A DNA stretch of 64,000 nt from Methanolobus profundi (GCF_900114835.1 NZ_FOUJ01000003.1:310001-374000), one strand, 5' to 3'. Positions 1 to 8,198 are shown, counted from the stretch's first letter. A program made the numbers and translations. Notes: generated by a model not told the origin, from the letters alone.

Positions 1-53
1 TTCGCCATTGACTCGCCGGTAAATGCTGCTTTAAGGTTATCTTTTGAACTCAT
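1..53 (-). CDS. Rubrerythrin family protein, N-terminal fragment
   Basis: Partial gene running off the left edge. Only 17 full codons are visible, reading MSSKDNLKAAFTGESMA on the minus strand. The NLKAAF-GES pattern is the typical N-terminus of rubrerythrin-like ferritin-fold proteins, where the Glu of GES is an iron ligand of the di-iron site. Rubrerythrins reduce peroxide in the cytoplasm of anaerobes. An AGGAG ribosome binding site lies just upstream (about 60-66), which supports the ATG at 51-53. The family call rests on this short N-terminus alone, so a related rubrerythrin-like protein is possible. Confidence 0.72.
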   Translation of the reverse strand, partial: MSSKDNLKAAFTGESMA

Positions 54-356
54 AGATATATCTCCTTTATCTGATTTTCAATTCTACATACGAGTTCCTG
101 AATATATCACGTTAACGCCTGATAGTAAAAGAAAGAGGATGGTAAAGCATAAAGGATAGATCAATAACAGAACGTAGCTCCACTGTGCCCTGATGCACAG
201 TTAATTAATTAGAATTATGTAAAATTTGAAATAATTTTAAATTATTTTTTGAATCAGTGATAAATAATATGAGAGTATTAACAGAACATAAGAAATAGAC
301 CTACAACAACTTGTACTAAGAACAAATAACCATATCAAATACAAGAGGGCATTAAA
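54..356. promoter_or_regulatory. Intergenic region between divergent genes, with two inverted repeats
   Basis: AT-rich region upstream of both the rubrerythrin-like gene (minus) and the small membrane protein (plus). It contains a perfect 6-6-6 inverted repeat, CTGTGC at 183-188 and GCACAG at 195-200. It also contains a near-continuous palindrome at 229-247, in which AAATAATTT and AAATTATTT are separated by one base. Either could be an operator for the divergent promoters; this is inference. A TATA-like stretch near 260-270 could serve the plus-strand gene. Confidence 0.35.
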
Positions 357-656
357 TTGAACCAAAAAGCATTAAGATGGATAACAGGATGGATACTACT
401 TGCAGCAATTGTCCTCATTTTGATCCCATTGACACTCCATATAGCTCTGGGCTATCTGGGCATAATGGCAATCGCATTCATTTTCTGGATAGCGATGATT
501 ATAGATTGTCTGCAAAGACCAGATGAGGGATTTCCTCTTGAAGGACAATATGAAAAACTGATATGGTCGATGGTCCTGATCTTCCTGAATATCATAGGTG
601 CATTGTTGTATTTTAGCCTTGTATTCCTGAATACACCACACAAGGATCAGGTATGA
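357..656 (+). CDS. Small membrane protein, PLDc_N (cardiolipin synthase N-terminal)-like
   Basis: A 99-residue protein with hydrophobic segments at roughly 9-32, 34-48 and 68-91. The sequence between the last two (IDCLQRP) followed by KLIWSMVLIFLNIIGALLYF resembles the PLDc_N domain found at the N-terminus of cardiolipin synthases and as a stand-alone membrane protein. There is no phospholipase D catalytic domain, so no enzymatic role is claimed. The start is TTG at 357, preceded by GAGGG at about 344-348. It is probably a single-gene transcript. Confidence 0.6.
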   Translation: MNQKALRWITGWILLAAIVLILIPLTLHIALGYLGIMAIAFIFWIAMIIDCLQRPDEGFPLEGQYEKLIWSMVLIFLNIIGALLYFSLVFLNTPHKDQV

Positions 657-710
657 GACAGTAAGGTCCATACCCATCCTAAAAATAAGATCATGCGGGT
701 CTTTTGACCC

Positions 711-1337
711 TTACAGTTCTTTCAGATATTCCACAATATCATCAAGATCCCCATCTGACATCTGCCACCTTGGCATTGCAAGATCAAGTTCTTCACCAGA
801 AGGTTCAACTCCCTCGCTTATTGCGACCTTGATGCTCTCATCTGTGAACACCTCATGTTCTTCGCCATCTTCCATCTCATGTTCTTCAGATGTCAAAGAA
901 TCATAAGTGATGTCAGGCGGTACTACATAGGACATCATGATCGGTACACCACCCTTTCCGTCCACACCATGGCAGTTGACACAACTTCCACCATGAACAT
1001 AGAGCCAGTTCGGTCCATAAGTAAAGCCGATCCTCTCTCCGCTTTCATTGTAACCGGTATAATAGATGGTCTCACCGTTGGAATCAAACTCTGTTTTCAG
1101 GTCAACTCCATAAGGATAGACATAGTCCCCTCCCATCATACCATCATCAGTATAGTAGCCTGAACCCATCATGCCACCCTGACCATAATACCCCTGGCCC
1201 ATCATACCTCCAGCCTCATAGCCTGGCATATATGTATAATCTGCTCGCTGCGCATTCATCATGCTAATGACCACAATGAGAAGGATTATTATCACTGATC
1301 CGACCAATGCAAAGAAATAACGTTCACCTTTCTCCAT
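711..1337 (-). CDS. Membrane-anchored monohaem c-type cytochrome with Met/Gly/Tyr-rich linker
   Basis: A 208-residue protein. Residues about 7-28 form one transmembrane or uncleaved signal segment. A low-complexity linker of repeated GMMG and GYY units follows (about 38-75). The C-terminal part has a single haem-binding CVNCH (about 119-123) and a class I cytochrome c end, with a candidate axial Met in MPRW and the usual helix DLDDIVEYL. It should lie outside the membrane as an electron carrier. The Met-rich linker could bind copper or simply be a spacer (inference). Cytochromes c occur in Methanosarcinales (for example the multihaem MmcA), but a monohaem form with this linker is unusual. The TATA-like CATATAC at about 1369-1375 leaves a short leader; alternatively the structured RNA at 1413-1535 lies in its leader. 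Confidence 0.75.
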   Translation of the reverse strand: MEKGERYFFALVGSVIIILLIVVISMMNAQRADYTYMPGYEAGGMMGQGYYGQGGMMGSGYYTDDGMMGGDYVYPYGVDLKTEFDSNGETIYYTGYNESGERIGFTYGPNWLYVHGGSCVNCHGVDGKGGVPIMMSYVVPPDITYDSLTSEEHEMEDGEEHEVFTDESIKVAISEGVEPSGEELDLAMPRWQMSDGDLDDIVEYLKEL

Positions 1338-1412
1338 TTACAGACCCCATATGAAATTGGGTGGAAGAAGTATATGATCCTTTGGTAAAGGAAACAATAG
1401 AAAAGGTCATTT

Positions 1413-1535
1413 GTGGGGGCGTATTGTTGCTAAGCCCAAGTTTCTCACATCCTATGTGTTCAAGCAGGATGGGCAGGTCGGCATTCGAAGCGGTTGCCTT
1501 GAAAGACCGACCTGCCTCGGTGAGACCACCCCCAC
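1413..1535. ncRNA. Structured RNA candidate: three-way junction with kissing loops
   Basis: This intergenic stretch folds on paper into a compact RNA. The closing stem is GTGGGGG (1413-1419) with CCCCCAC (1529-1535). The second stem is TCTCAC (1443-1448) with GTGAGA (1520-1525). It encloses two hairpins: ATCCT (1449-1453) with AGGAT (1466-1470), and a perfect 10-bp stem GGCAGGTCGG (1472-1481) with CCGACCTGCC (1507-1516). The two hairpin loops carry TTCAAG (1459-1464) and CTTGAA (1498-1503), which can form a kissing interaction. I do not recognise the family. If transcribed on the minus strand (TATA-like TTATATTT near 1565) it would lie in the leader of the cytochrome gene; on the plus strand it would stand alone or lead into the 35-codon ORF at 1726. 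Confidence 0.6.
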
Positions 1536-1725
1536 GTCTGATGCTCTTATCTAAAGAGATACTAAAATATAAGATCTTTGATTAATTCCTTGTCATTAAT
1601 TTTTAGAAATGATATCAAATGGCACTATGAATACAATTTTAGAAACATATCATCGATCATACATATTTAATATATAAATAGATTTTATATGCATCCGATA
1701 CATATATACAAGTGGAGTAGGAAAA

Positions 1726-1833
1726 ATGAATAACAAAGCCATAATCAGCACCAAAAAAGTAGGGCTCATGATATTCCTCTACATTTTAATGGTCGTTGCA
1801 GTTGTAGCTATTGCCGGTCTTGTCAGTTTATGA
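1726..1833 (+). CDS. 35-residue single-pass membrane peptide
   Basis: A short ORF starting at ATG 1726 after GGAGTAGG (1714-1721), a good ribosome binding site. The peptide begins MNNKAIISTKKVGLM and then has one hydrophobic helix of about 20 residues (MIFLYILMVVAVVAIAGLV), ending at TGA 1831-1833. A short positively charged N-terminus before a single helix is typical of small archaeal membrane proteins. The function is unknown. Upstream ATATAT stretches (1665-1710) could supply a TATA box. It could be a chance ORF, but the ribosome binding site and helix make it worth annotating. Confidence 0.5.
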   Translation: MNNKAIISTKKVGLMIFLYILMVVAVVAIAGLVSL

Positions 1834-2038
1834 TAAGTCACCGACATATCAAATGTCATTTCTTTAGCCGTCGACCCCCTAAATTTTCTAATAGCTTTAG
1901 CTTTGTCTTTTTGCCAGTTACTTAATAATAAAGTCCTGTTCAGGTATCTTTATATAGATTTAGTGATAGATGTTTTTATGGAAAACGGGGGAGTACCAAT
2001 CATTAAGTACTCATTATAAAAATAAAGGGGAAAAGATA

Positions 2039-2959
2039 ATGGCCACATCGCCAATAATGGGTAGTGTATACACTATGATAGATGACATTATAGCTTTTCT
2101 TCCGACACTGGTAGCTGTTGTATTACTGTTAATAGTCGGAAAGATAGCTGGTAAAGCTTTAGGAAAGATAGGATCGAAGATCCTCGATAAGATAGGGCTC
2201 GATGACCTTATAGACAGGACCACCATCGGGAAGATGATAGAAAGAACGAACATAACGACTGTGGAATTCTTTGATGCCACGATCAGATGGTTCGTCTACT
2301 TTGTCTTTGCAGTTATAATCATAGATCTTCTCAATGTGCAGATAGTCGCGGACTTCATCACCCAGATAATACTTTACATACCACTAATTCTCTCCGCCAT
2401 AGTAGTGCTTATTATAGGACTTCTTGTAGTTGATTTCCTTGCAAACCTTGTAAAGAACGTGCTGGTCGCATCAGGAGTTGATGACAGCATAGCAAAGACA
2501 AGTCTTGGTAGTGCAATGAGCGAAACAGGAATGACAGGTTCCGGACTAGTCTCTCTTATTGTACAGGTCTTTGGATATCTGCTTTTCATCATGGCAGCAT
2601 TGAACATACTCAATCTGGACATGATAGCCGGGGTCATAGAATCCATCCTGGGTTATCTTCCCAACCTGTTCGCAGGAATACTCATACTGTTGATAGGACT
2701 GTTATCCATCGATGTCTTCGCAGATTACATTGGCAGTTTGCTCCAGAACATGAACGTTGAAGGAACGAACATCTGGATCCCGGCACTCAGAGGATTCCTG
2801 GCATTTGTTGTCATCCTTCTGGCACTGGATGCAATGCTCATCAATACAAGCATATTCTACATTTTTGTAGGACCGCTTGCATGGGGTGTTGCAGTTGTTG
2901 TTGCATTCAAGTGGGGTATTAAGGACGCACTTGTAGAATATGCAAAGGCTAAGAAATAG
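2039..2959 (+). CDS. Conserved TM-helix repeat membrane protein (MscS-related)
   Basis: A 306-residue integral membrane protein built from repeated segments. Each is a pair of hydrophobic helices around a Gly/Leu-rich LLIVGKIAGKALGKIGSKIL-type helix (about 20-40), recurring near 105-130 and 205-230. This matches the 'conserved TM helix' repeat linked to mechanosensitive channels. The MscS beta domain is absent, so channel activity is only an inference. The ATG at 2039 follows AAAGGGGAAAA. An upstream in-frame ATG at 1976-1978 lies too close to the expected transcription start below the CTTTATATAG box (about 1950) and lacks a ribosome binding site. Confidence 0.7.
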   Translation: MATSPIMGSVYTMIDDIIAFLPTLVAVVLLLIVGKIAGKALGKIGSKILDKIGLDDLIDRTTIGKMIERTNITTVEFFDATIRWFVYFVFAVIIIDLLNVQIVADFITQIILYIPLILSAIVVLIIGLLVVDFLANLVKNVLVASGVDDSIAKTSLGSAMSETGMTGSGLVSLIVQVFGYLLFIMAALNILNLDMIAGVIESILGYLPNLFAGILILLIGLLSIDVFADYIGSLLQNMNVEGTNIWIPALRGFLAFVVILLALDAMLINTSIFYIFVGPLAWGVAVVVAFKWGIKDALVEYAKAKK

Positions 2960-3124
2960 AACACAAATATCACAGGTATTGCAGATCCAAACTGCACTAC
3001 TGTCCTGAGAAAAGAACATATAAAATGCTGGCTCTTTCCGGCCAGCATCTCTTTTAATTCATCCATTCTGAACAAAGATCTTTTATTGTCCTGGCTCAAT
3101 CCAGAACTATCATTTTTACCGACG

Positions 3125-4285
3125 ATGAGTAACATGTTATCAGAAAAAGTTGCAAACATACCACCTTTTTACGTAATGGAAGTACTTGAGAGAGCACAAC
3201 AGCTTGAAGAGCAGGGAAAGAGTATCATCCATCTGGAGATCGGTGAACCTGATTTTCCCACTGCAGAACACATCTGTAATGCCGCAAAAGATGCTATGTG
3301 TACAGGCAACACCAAATACACACACAGCCAGGGACTTATCGAACTCAGGCAGGCCATTGCAAAAAATTACAAGGACAGGTTCGATGTGGATATCAGTCCA
3401 GAGCAGATAATAGTCACATCAGGCACAAGTCCTGCAATGCTCTTGCTTTTCCTTGCACTCATCGACCCGGAAGATGAGATAATCATGTCAAACCCTCACT
3501 ATGCATGTTACCCTAATTTTGTGACCACTGTTGGAGGAGTTCCTGATTTTATATATACCAACGAGGAAAACGGGTTCATGTTACAACCTGAAGAGGTTGC
3601 CGCGCATATCAACCCAAAGACAAAGGCCATACTGATCAACTCCCCATCAAACCCAACAGGCCAGGTATTACCTGACGCAACATTGAGAATGCTTGCGAAA
3701 GTTGCCGGAGATATTCCCATAATATCCGATGAGATCTACCAGGGACTTGTCTATGAAGGTGAGGACCACACTATATTAGAATACACTGATAATGCATTCG
3801 TACTCAACGGATTCTCGAAGCTTTACGCCATGACAGGATGGAGGCTCGGCTATCTTATTGCACCAAAAGAGCATATCAGGACACTCCAGAAGATACAGCA
3901 GAACCTGTTCATCTCGACCAATACCTTTGTGCAGTATGCAGGTATCGCTGCCCTTGAAGGTCCGCAGGAACAAACAGAAGAAATGGTCGATACATATAAT
4001 AAAAGACGTCTTTACCTGATAAAGAGACTAAGAGATATCGGCTTTGATATAAAGGTCGAACCAAAGGGTGCATATTACGTGCTCGCAGATGCCCGCAAAT
4101 TTGGTGACGATTCACTGAAGATGAGCAGAGATATCCTGGAAGATATAGGCGTTGCTATTACACCGGGCATTGATTTTGGACAGGGAGCAGAAGGACATCT
4201 CAGATTTTCATATGCCAACAGCCTTGAGAATATAATGGAAGGAATGGACAGACTGGAAAAGTACCTGAGTGACAGGCAGATATGA
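3125..4285 (+). CDS. PLP-dependent class I/II aminotransferase
   Basis: A 386-residue fold-type I aminotransferase of the aspartate aminotransferase superfamily. Visible motifs are LEIGEPDF near the N-terminus, NSPSNPTG in the substrate/PLP region, SDEIYQGLVYEG (the Asp that contacts the PLP ring nitrogen), and FSKLYAMTGWRLGY with the Schiff-base Lys. The C-terminal Arg of HLRFSYA should bind the substrate carboxylate. The substrate cannot be read from the sequence; aspartate, alanine or an aromatic acid are all possible. An in-frame extension to TTG at 3086 has no ribosome binding site, so I prefer ATG 3125. A TATA-like ACATATAAAA is near 3018. Confidence 0.85.
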   Translation: MSNMLSEKVANIPPFYVMEVLERAQQLEEQGKSIIHLEIGEPDFPTAEHICNAAKDAMCTGNTKYTHSQGLIELRQAIAKNYKDRFDVDISPEQIIVTSGTSPAMLLLFLALIDPEDEIIMSNPHYACYPNFVTTVGGVPDFIYTNEENGFMLQPEEVAAHINPKTKAILINSPSNPTGQVLPDATLRMLAKVAGDIPIISDEIYQGLVYEGEDHTILEYTDNAFVLNGFSKLYAMTGWRLGYLIAPKEHIRTLQKIQQNLFISTNTFVQYAGIAALEGPQEQTEEMVDTYNKRRLYLIKRLRDIGFDIKVEPKGAYYVLADARKFGDDSLKMSRDILEDIGVAITPGIDFGQGAEGHLRFSYANSLENIMEGMDRLEKYLSDRQI

Positions 4286-4330
4286 GAACACACCTGGCGC
4301 CAAAAATCTACTTTTTTTTATAGAACCTAC

Positions 4331-4382
4331 ATTTTGTAGTCAAAATAGGTAAACTTAAAATAGTACCTGTAGTATACAAAAT
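4331..4382. promoter_or_regulatory. Nested inverted repeat, candidate operator of the iron repressor
   Basis: Two inverted repeats share one centre. The outer arms are ATTTTGTA (4331-4338) and TACAAAAT (4375-4382); the inner arms are AGGTA (4347-4351) and TACCT (4364-4368). They lie just upstream of the TATA box ATATATAAA (about 4398-4405) of the DtxR-type gene at 4444. Position and symmetry suggest an autoregulatory or activator site; the protein that binds it is not known. Confidence 0.45.
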
Positions 4383-4443
4383 TATGGTTGGTTCAGGATA
4401 TATAAATGAATTGATCATATCCAAAAAAAGGTAGTTTCTTACT

Positions 4444-4935
4444 ATGACAACTGAGAGAACTGAAGATTATCTGAAGGTCATCGAAAAGATAATCGAAAGA
4501 AAGGGCTATGCACAGGTTAAAGACGTATCAAGAGAGCTTGAGCTCAGTTCACCCAGTGTAACAGGCATGTTCAAGAAGCTCACCAAGATGGGATTCATCA
4601 ACTATGAGAAATATGGTGGTGTGACCCTCACCCCTGAAGGCGAGAAGATCGCTAAGTGTACAATGGAGAAACACGGCGTTATCAGGGATTTCTTACTTAT
4701 TCTTGGTCTTGAGGATGAGATCGCAGATCATGATGCATGCAAGATAGAGCATGTACTTGCACCTGAGACCTTTGAGGTGCTCACAAAGTTCGTGGAATTC
4801 ATGAACATGAAGGAAGAATGGCCATACTGGCTTGACCACTTCAACCACTACTGTGAGACCGGAGAATACATCAACTGTATACCTAATGCAAAGGAGAACT
4901 GTCCTGTGCATGGGAAAAAGAAAGCTCAGGCTTAG
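4444..4935 (+). CDS. DtxR/MntR/IdeR-family metal-dependent transcriptional repressor
   Basis: A 163-residue regulator. Residues about 1-65 are the DtxR winged helix-turn-helix (TEDYLKVIEKIIE, then the recognition helix LSSPSVTGMFKKL). The following dimerisation and metal-binding domain has the typical EKHGVIRDFLLILGL and ACKIEHVLAPETFEVL, including His and Cys metal ligands. There is no SH3-like third domain, so it is MntR-like in length. The C-terminus has extra Cys/His (CIPNAKENCPVHG). It sits directly upstream of feoA-feoB, so it probably senses Fe(II) and represses ferrous iron import (inference from context). Its own promoter carries a nested inverted repeat at 4331-4382. Confidence 0.88.
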   Translation: MTTERTEDYLKVIEKIIERKGYAQVKDVSRELELSSPSVTGMFKKLTKMGFINYEKYGGVTLTPEGEKIAKCTMEKHGVIRDFLLILGLEDEIADHDACKIEHVLAPETFEVLTKFVEFMNMKEEWPYWLDHFNHYCETGEYINCIPNAKENCPVHGKKKAQA

Positions 4936-4987
4936 ATATAATATCCAGAAACAGGATAGAGCATATCTCTGTAATAGAAGATATCTA

Positions 4988-5064
4988 CCAGTTAATACAC
5001 ATGTATAACTGGAAGTATATAGAACTTTTATCTTTGCATACTGAAACAAATTAGGGTATGCGAA
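4988..5064. promoter_or_regulatory. feoA promoter with two inverted repeats
   Basis: The TATA-like AGTATATAG lies at about 5014-5022. Just upstream is a perfect 7-bp inverted repeat, CCAGTTA (4988-4994) and TAACTGG (5006-5012). Around the expected transcription start is a second repeat, TTTGCATAC (5033-5041) and GTATGCGAA (5056-5064), matching at 8 of 9 positions. A site over the start point is where a DtxR-type repressor would block transcription; assigning it to the adjacent repressor is inference. Confidence 0.45.
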
Positions 5065-5089
5065 ATTACTAAATACAAAAAACAGAGTA

Positions 5090-5362
5090 GTGCTATCATT
5101 AAAAAGGACAGGGAATGACTTGGTCGATATTCAGGAAACCACACTTGATACGCTTGAACCTGGCGAGAAGGCCAGGATCACAAAGGTAAGAGTAAAAGGT
5201 GCTGCAAGAAGGAAGCTCTTTGACATGGGAATGGTGGCAGGAGCAGACATAGAACTTGTAAGGAATGCACCACTTGGCGACCCGATGGATTACAGGATAA
5301 AAGGTTACCACCTCTCTATCCGAAAAGAAGAAGCAAGTCAGATATTCATTAACAAACTTTAA
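5090..5362 (+). CDS. feoA: FeoA, ferrous iron transport accessory protein
   Basis: A small SH3-like cytoplasmic protein that works with FeoB. The reading LDTLEPGEKARI, RRKLFDMGMVAGADIELVRNAPLGDP and a C-terminal YHLSIRKEEASQI is characteristic of FeoA. As drawn, from GTG 5090, it has 90 residues. That start lacks a clear ribosome binding site, and an in-frame TTG at 5120 after AGGACAGGGA would give an 80-residue protein closer to the family norm. It lies between the DtxR-type repressor and feoB, probably in one operon with feoB (76 bp gap). Confidence 0.88.
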   Translation: MLSLKRTGNDLVDIQETTLDTLEPGEKARITKVRVKGAARRKLFDMGMVAGADIELVRNAPLGDPMDYRIKGYHLSIRKEEASQIFINKL

Positions 5363-5438
5363 GCCGGTATCTCTTCCGAATCTTTTAGATACGACGGCAC
5401 ATATTATATTACTATAACTATTCTCTGAGGATCACCCC

Positions 5439-7436
5439 ATGGAAAAAAGGGAGATAAAGATAGCACTTACAGGAAATCCCAACGTAGGTAAGACCACACT
5501 TTTCAATGCACTTACCGGTTCAAGGCAACATGTTGGGAACTGGCCAGGTGTCACCGTTGAGAAAAAGAGCGGCAGGATATCATATAAAGAGTATGATATC
5601 GAGGTAATAGACCTGCCTGGAACATACAGTCTCACTGCATACTCAATGGATGAGATAGTTGCCAGGGATTTTATTATTGAGGAAAAGCCGGATCTTGTTA
5701 TTCAGGTAGTAGATGCATCCAATCTTGAAAGGAACCTCTACCTTACCACACAGCTCATGGAGCTTGGATCACAAATGCTCATTGTGCTCAATATGTGTGA
5801 CATCGCAGAAGAGAGAGGGGACCGCATATACATCGACAAGATGCAGGAGCTTCTTGCAACCCCGGTGATAACCACTGTTGCAACACAGAAAAAAGGTATC
5901 TGCGATCTTCTGGACAAGGTTATCGAACAAAAACAGATCGAGCAGCACCATGGACATGAGATCGGTTATGGTAATGAGATAGAGGAAAAGATCCTTGAGA
6001 TCGAGAAGGTACTCAGCGAAGATGAGACACGCGATAAGAGATATCCACTAAGGTGGGTCAGTATACGCCTTCTCGAAGGTGACAGCAATGTCAGGCAAAA
6101 GATCTCGGACAGCCCTGTGTATGAAAGAGCAATGGCCATCATTGATTCTATTGACCAGGAAGAGTATGAAGCTGAGATCGCTGATAAGCGATATCTTGCC
6201 ATCAATACAGTATTCCCGCAGATGTGTACCCGGGCCAATGACACACTGACAAAGTCAGACATGATCGACAGGGTATTAACTAACAAATATCTTGGGATCC
6301 CGATATTCCTTGCACTCATGTGGGGTGCATTCGAGCTTACATTCGCTTTTGCAACACCTTTCATGGATATGATAGACATTGCAGCCACATGGTTTGCAGA
6401 TTACGTATCCTCCAGCCTTCATCCTGACTGGCTGGCATCCCTTGTAGGTGATGGAATAATAGGTGGCGTCGGAGCTGTACTTGTATTCGTACCCAACATA
6501 TTCATCCTGTTCTTTCTGTTATCACTACTGGAAGGCAGTGGATATCTTGCCAGAGCTGCGTTCATCATGGACAAGCTCATGTATAAGATAGGAATGCACG
6601 GCAAGTCATTCATCCCCATGTTGATGGGGTTCGGATGTAACGTTCCTGCTATCATGGCAGCCAGGAGTATAGAGGATGATAAGGACAGACTTATTACTAT
6701 ACTTATAGTACCCTTCGTATCCTGTGGAGCCAGACTACCAATATATGTACTGTTCGCAGGTACTTTCTTTGGAAGACAGGCCGGAACGGTCATATTTGCA
6801 ATGTATATACTGGGCATACTTATCGCAATAATATCTGCAAAGCTGCTCAGGGGAACTGTGGTCAAAGGAAAGCCGGCACCATTCATTATGGAACTGCCGC
6901 CATACCGTGTTCCGACATTCAAGACGAGTGTCATCCACATGTGGGACAATGGGTTCATGTACATAAAGAAAGCAGGCTCCATCATCCTTGTAGGTGTTGT
7001 CGTTATCTGGATAATGGCATCATTCCCATGGGGAGTTGAATACGGAAGCGAGGCCAGCTATGTAGGAAGCCTTGGTCATGCGGTAGAGCCACTGCTCAAA
7101 CCACTCGGTTTTGACTGGAAGATATCAGTCGCCCTCATATTCGGACTGGTAGCCAAAGAGATCGTTGTGGCATCAATGGGAGTACTTTATGGAGCGGGCG
7201 ACAATTCCGAGGCACTCAGCGAGAGGTTGCTTGCAGACCCGGGCATCACTGCACTTAGTTCACTTAGTCTCATGGCATTTAGTTTACTATACATGCCCTG
7301 TGTGGCAACTGTCGGAGTCATCAAAAAAGAGACAGGTTCATGGAAATGGACCATGTTCGCTATCATATACGGAGTTCTTGTTGCATGGATAACAGCATTC
7401 ATCATCTATCAGGGAGGTCGGTTACTTGGTTATTAA
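5439..7436 (+). CDS. feoB: FeoB, ferrous iron transporter with GTPase domain
   Basis: A 665-residue membrane protein importing Fe(II). The N-terminal G domain shows G1 GNPNVGKT (12-19), G3 DLPG (58-61) and G4 NMCD (about 115). It is followed by the helical FeoB spacer (about 170-270) and a membrane domain with two Gate-type segments, including the paired GFGCNVPAIMAAR and SCGARLPIY motifs whose Cys residues line the proposed pore. The length is slightly below that of E. coli FeoB (773), as usual for archaeal forms. The ATG at 5439 follows GAGGATC. The downstream membrane protein overlaps its last codons. Confidence 0.96.
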   Translation: MEKREIKIALTGNPNVGKTTLFNALTGSRQHVGNWPGVTVEKKSGRISYKEYDIEVIDLPGTYSLTAYSMDEIVARDFIIEEKPDLVIQVVDASNLERNLYLTTQLMELGSQMLIVLNMCDIAEERGDRIYIDKMQELLATPVITTVATQKKGICDLLDKVIEQKQIEQHHGHEIGYGNEIEEKILEIEKVLSEDETRDKRYPLRWVSIRLLEGDSNVRQKISDSPVYERAMAIIDSIDQEEYEAEIADKRYLAINTVFPQMCTRANDTLTKSDMIDRVLTNKYLGIPIFLALMWGAFELTFAFATPFMDMIDIAATWFADYVSSSLHPDWLASLVGDGIIGGVGAVLVFVPNIFILFFLLSLLEGSGYLARAAFIMDKLMYKIGMHGKSFIPMLMGFGCNVPAIMAARSIEDDKDRLITILIVPFVSCGARLPIYVLFAGTFFGRQAGTVIFAMYILGILIAIISAKLLRGTVVKGKPAPFIMELPPYRVPTFKTSVIHMWDNGFMYIKKAGSIILVGVVVIWIMASFPWGVEYGSEASYVGSLGHAVEPLLKPLGFDWKISVALIFGLVAKEIVVASMGVLYGAGDNSEALSERLLADPGITALSSLSLMAFSLLYMPCVATVGVIKKETGSWKWTMFAIIYGVLVAWITAFIIYQGGRLLGY

Positions 7437-7932
7437 AGGCGATTCGGTCAATGAGATGCCAGATACGCGCATACCGATGATATTCTCCATCATCACAGGA
7501 ACACTTTACATCTTTTTGGGACTGCTTCAGCTATCATCCGGCATAGGCAGGATATTACTTGGACCTGATGTACAGATACCACTGACAAATATATTGTTCA
7601 TACCTGCAGATATTATAGGAGCATTTGTCCTGTTACTTATAGGAACGGTGTTCATCTATGGTGTCATGGAAATGCGTAACGGGATATACGAAGGTGTTTC
7701 CTATGCGTATGTAGGCATCCTGATAGCACTCATCTTTGCATCCATATACATACTGGTGAGTACCGGGAACATGCTTGAGGCATATCTCCTCAAGAACGAG
7801 GACTTCGTAGACTGGACACTCCTTAGTGATATGAGGCCCGGGATATACCTTGCTGCACTTCCATTAATTGCATTCATTAAATGGAAGGATATGTTCGACC
7901 CTACACCGGAAACAGGGGTGTTAAAATTATAA
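7426..7932 (+). CDS. Four-helix membrane protein of the feo operon
   Basis: A 168-residue protein with four hydrophobic segments (about 16-35, 45-70, 83-104 and 130-152) and no recognised domain. The start is TTG 7426, which overlaps feoB by 11 bp and is preceded by GGAGGT (about 7414-7419) inside feoB; a later ATG at 7456 has no such site. The overlap indicates translational coupling to feoB and a role in iron uptake or its control (inference). I do not recognise a family. Confidence 0.65.
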   Translation: MVIKGDSVNEMPDTRIPMIFSIITGTLYIFLGLLQLSSGIGRILLGPDVQIPLTNILFIPADIIGAFVLLLIGTVFIYGVMEMRNGIYEGVSYAYVGILIALIFASIYILVSTGNMLEAYLLKNEDFVDWTLLSDMRPGIYLAALPLIAFIKWKDMFDPTPETGVLKL

Positions 7933-8198
7933 AGGAAACATTGAACCTGCTTTTCATAGAGAACTGCACGATCCAGGAAGCTGGAGATAAACTTGGAGTG
8001 GACCAGAGAAGTATCAGGGACAGGTTGCTGATGCTGGAACATATGGGATACATAAAAGAGGTCTGCAACAACTCCAAACCAAAGTCATCTGCATGTTGTT
8101 CATGTAGTGCGGCATCTTCCTGTTCATCTGAAGGCGGGGATACAAAGGGAAAGGCATACCAACTTACAGAAAAAGGTGAGAAAATATGCCGCAGTTGA
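7881..8198 (+). CDS. FeoC-like winged-helix protein with C-terminal Cys cluster
   Basis: A small protein of 105 residues as drawn. It carries a winged-helix motif (NCTIQEAGDKLGVDQRSIRDRL, then LEHMGYIKEV), then a Cys/Ser stretch CCSCSAASSC, and ends with YQLTEKGEKI, a wing strand. The arrangement matches FeoC, whose Cys cluster binds an Fe-S centre and controls FeoB. The ATG at 7881 lies deep inside the preceding gene with no ribosome binding site. AGGGGTG at 7914-7920 sits 5 nt before an ATT codon at 7926, which would start the protein at IKETLNLL as in shorter FeoC proteins; a non-canonical start is therefore possible. It is the last gene of the feo group. Confidence 0.65.
   Translation: MEGYVRPYTGNRGVKIIKETLNLLFIENCTIQEAGDKLGVDQRSIRDRLLMLEHMGYIKEVCNNSKPKSSACCSCSAASSCSSEGGDTKGKAYQLTEKGEKICRS

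Noticed and set aside
1413-1535. Possible SRP or RNase P RNA
   Set aside because: The conserved SRP domain IV loop and the RNase P signature regions are absent, and the element is far too short.
1361-1585. 74-codon ORF on the plus strand
   Set aside because: It overlaps the structured RNA candidate completely, has no ribosome binding site, and its composition is dictated by the stems.
1970-2038. Upstream extension of the TM-repeat protein
   Set aside because: No ribosome binding site, and it lies at the predicted transcription start.
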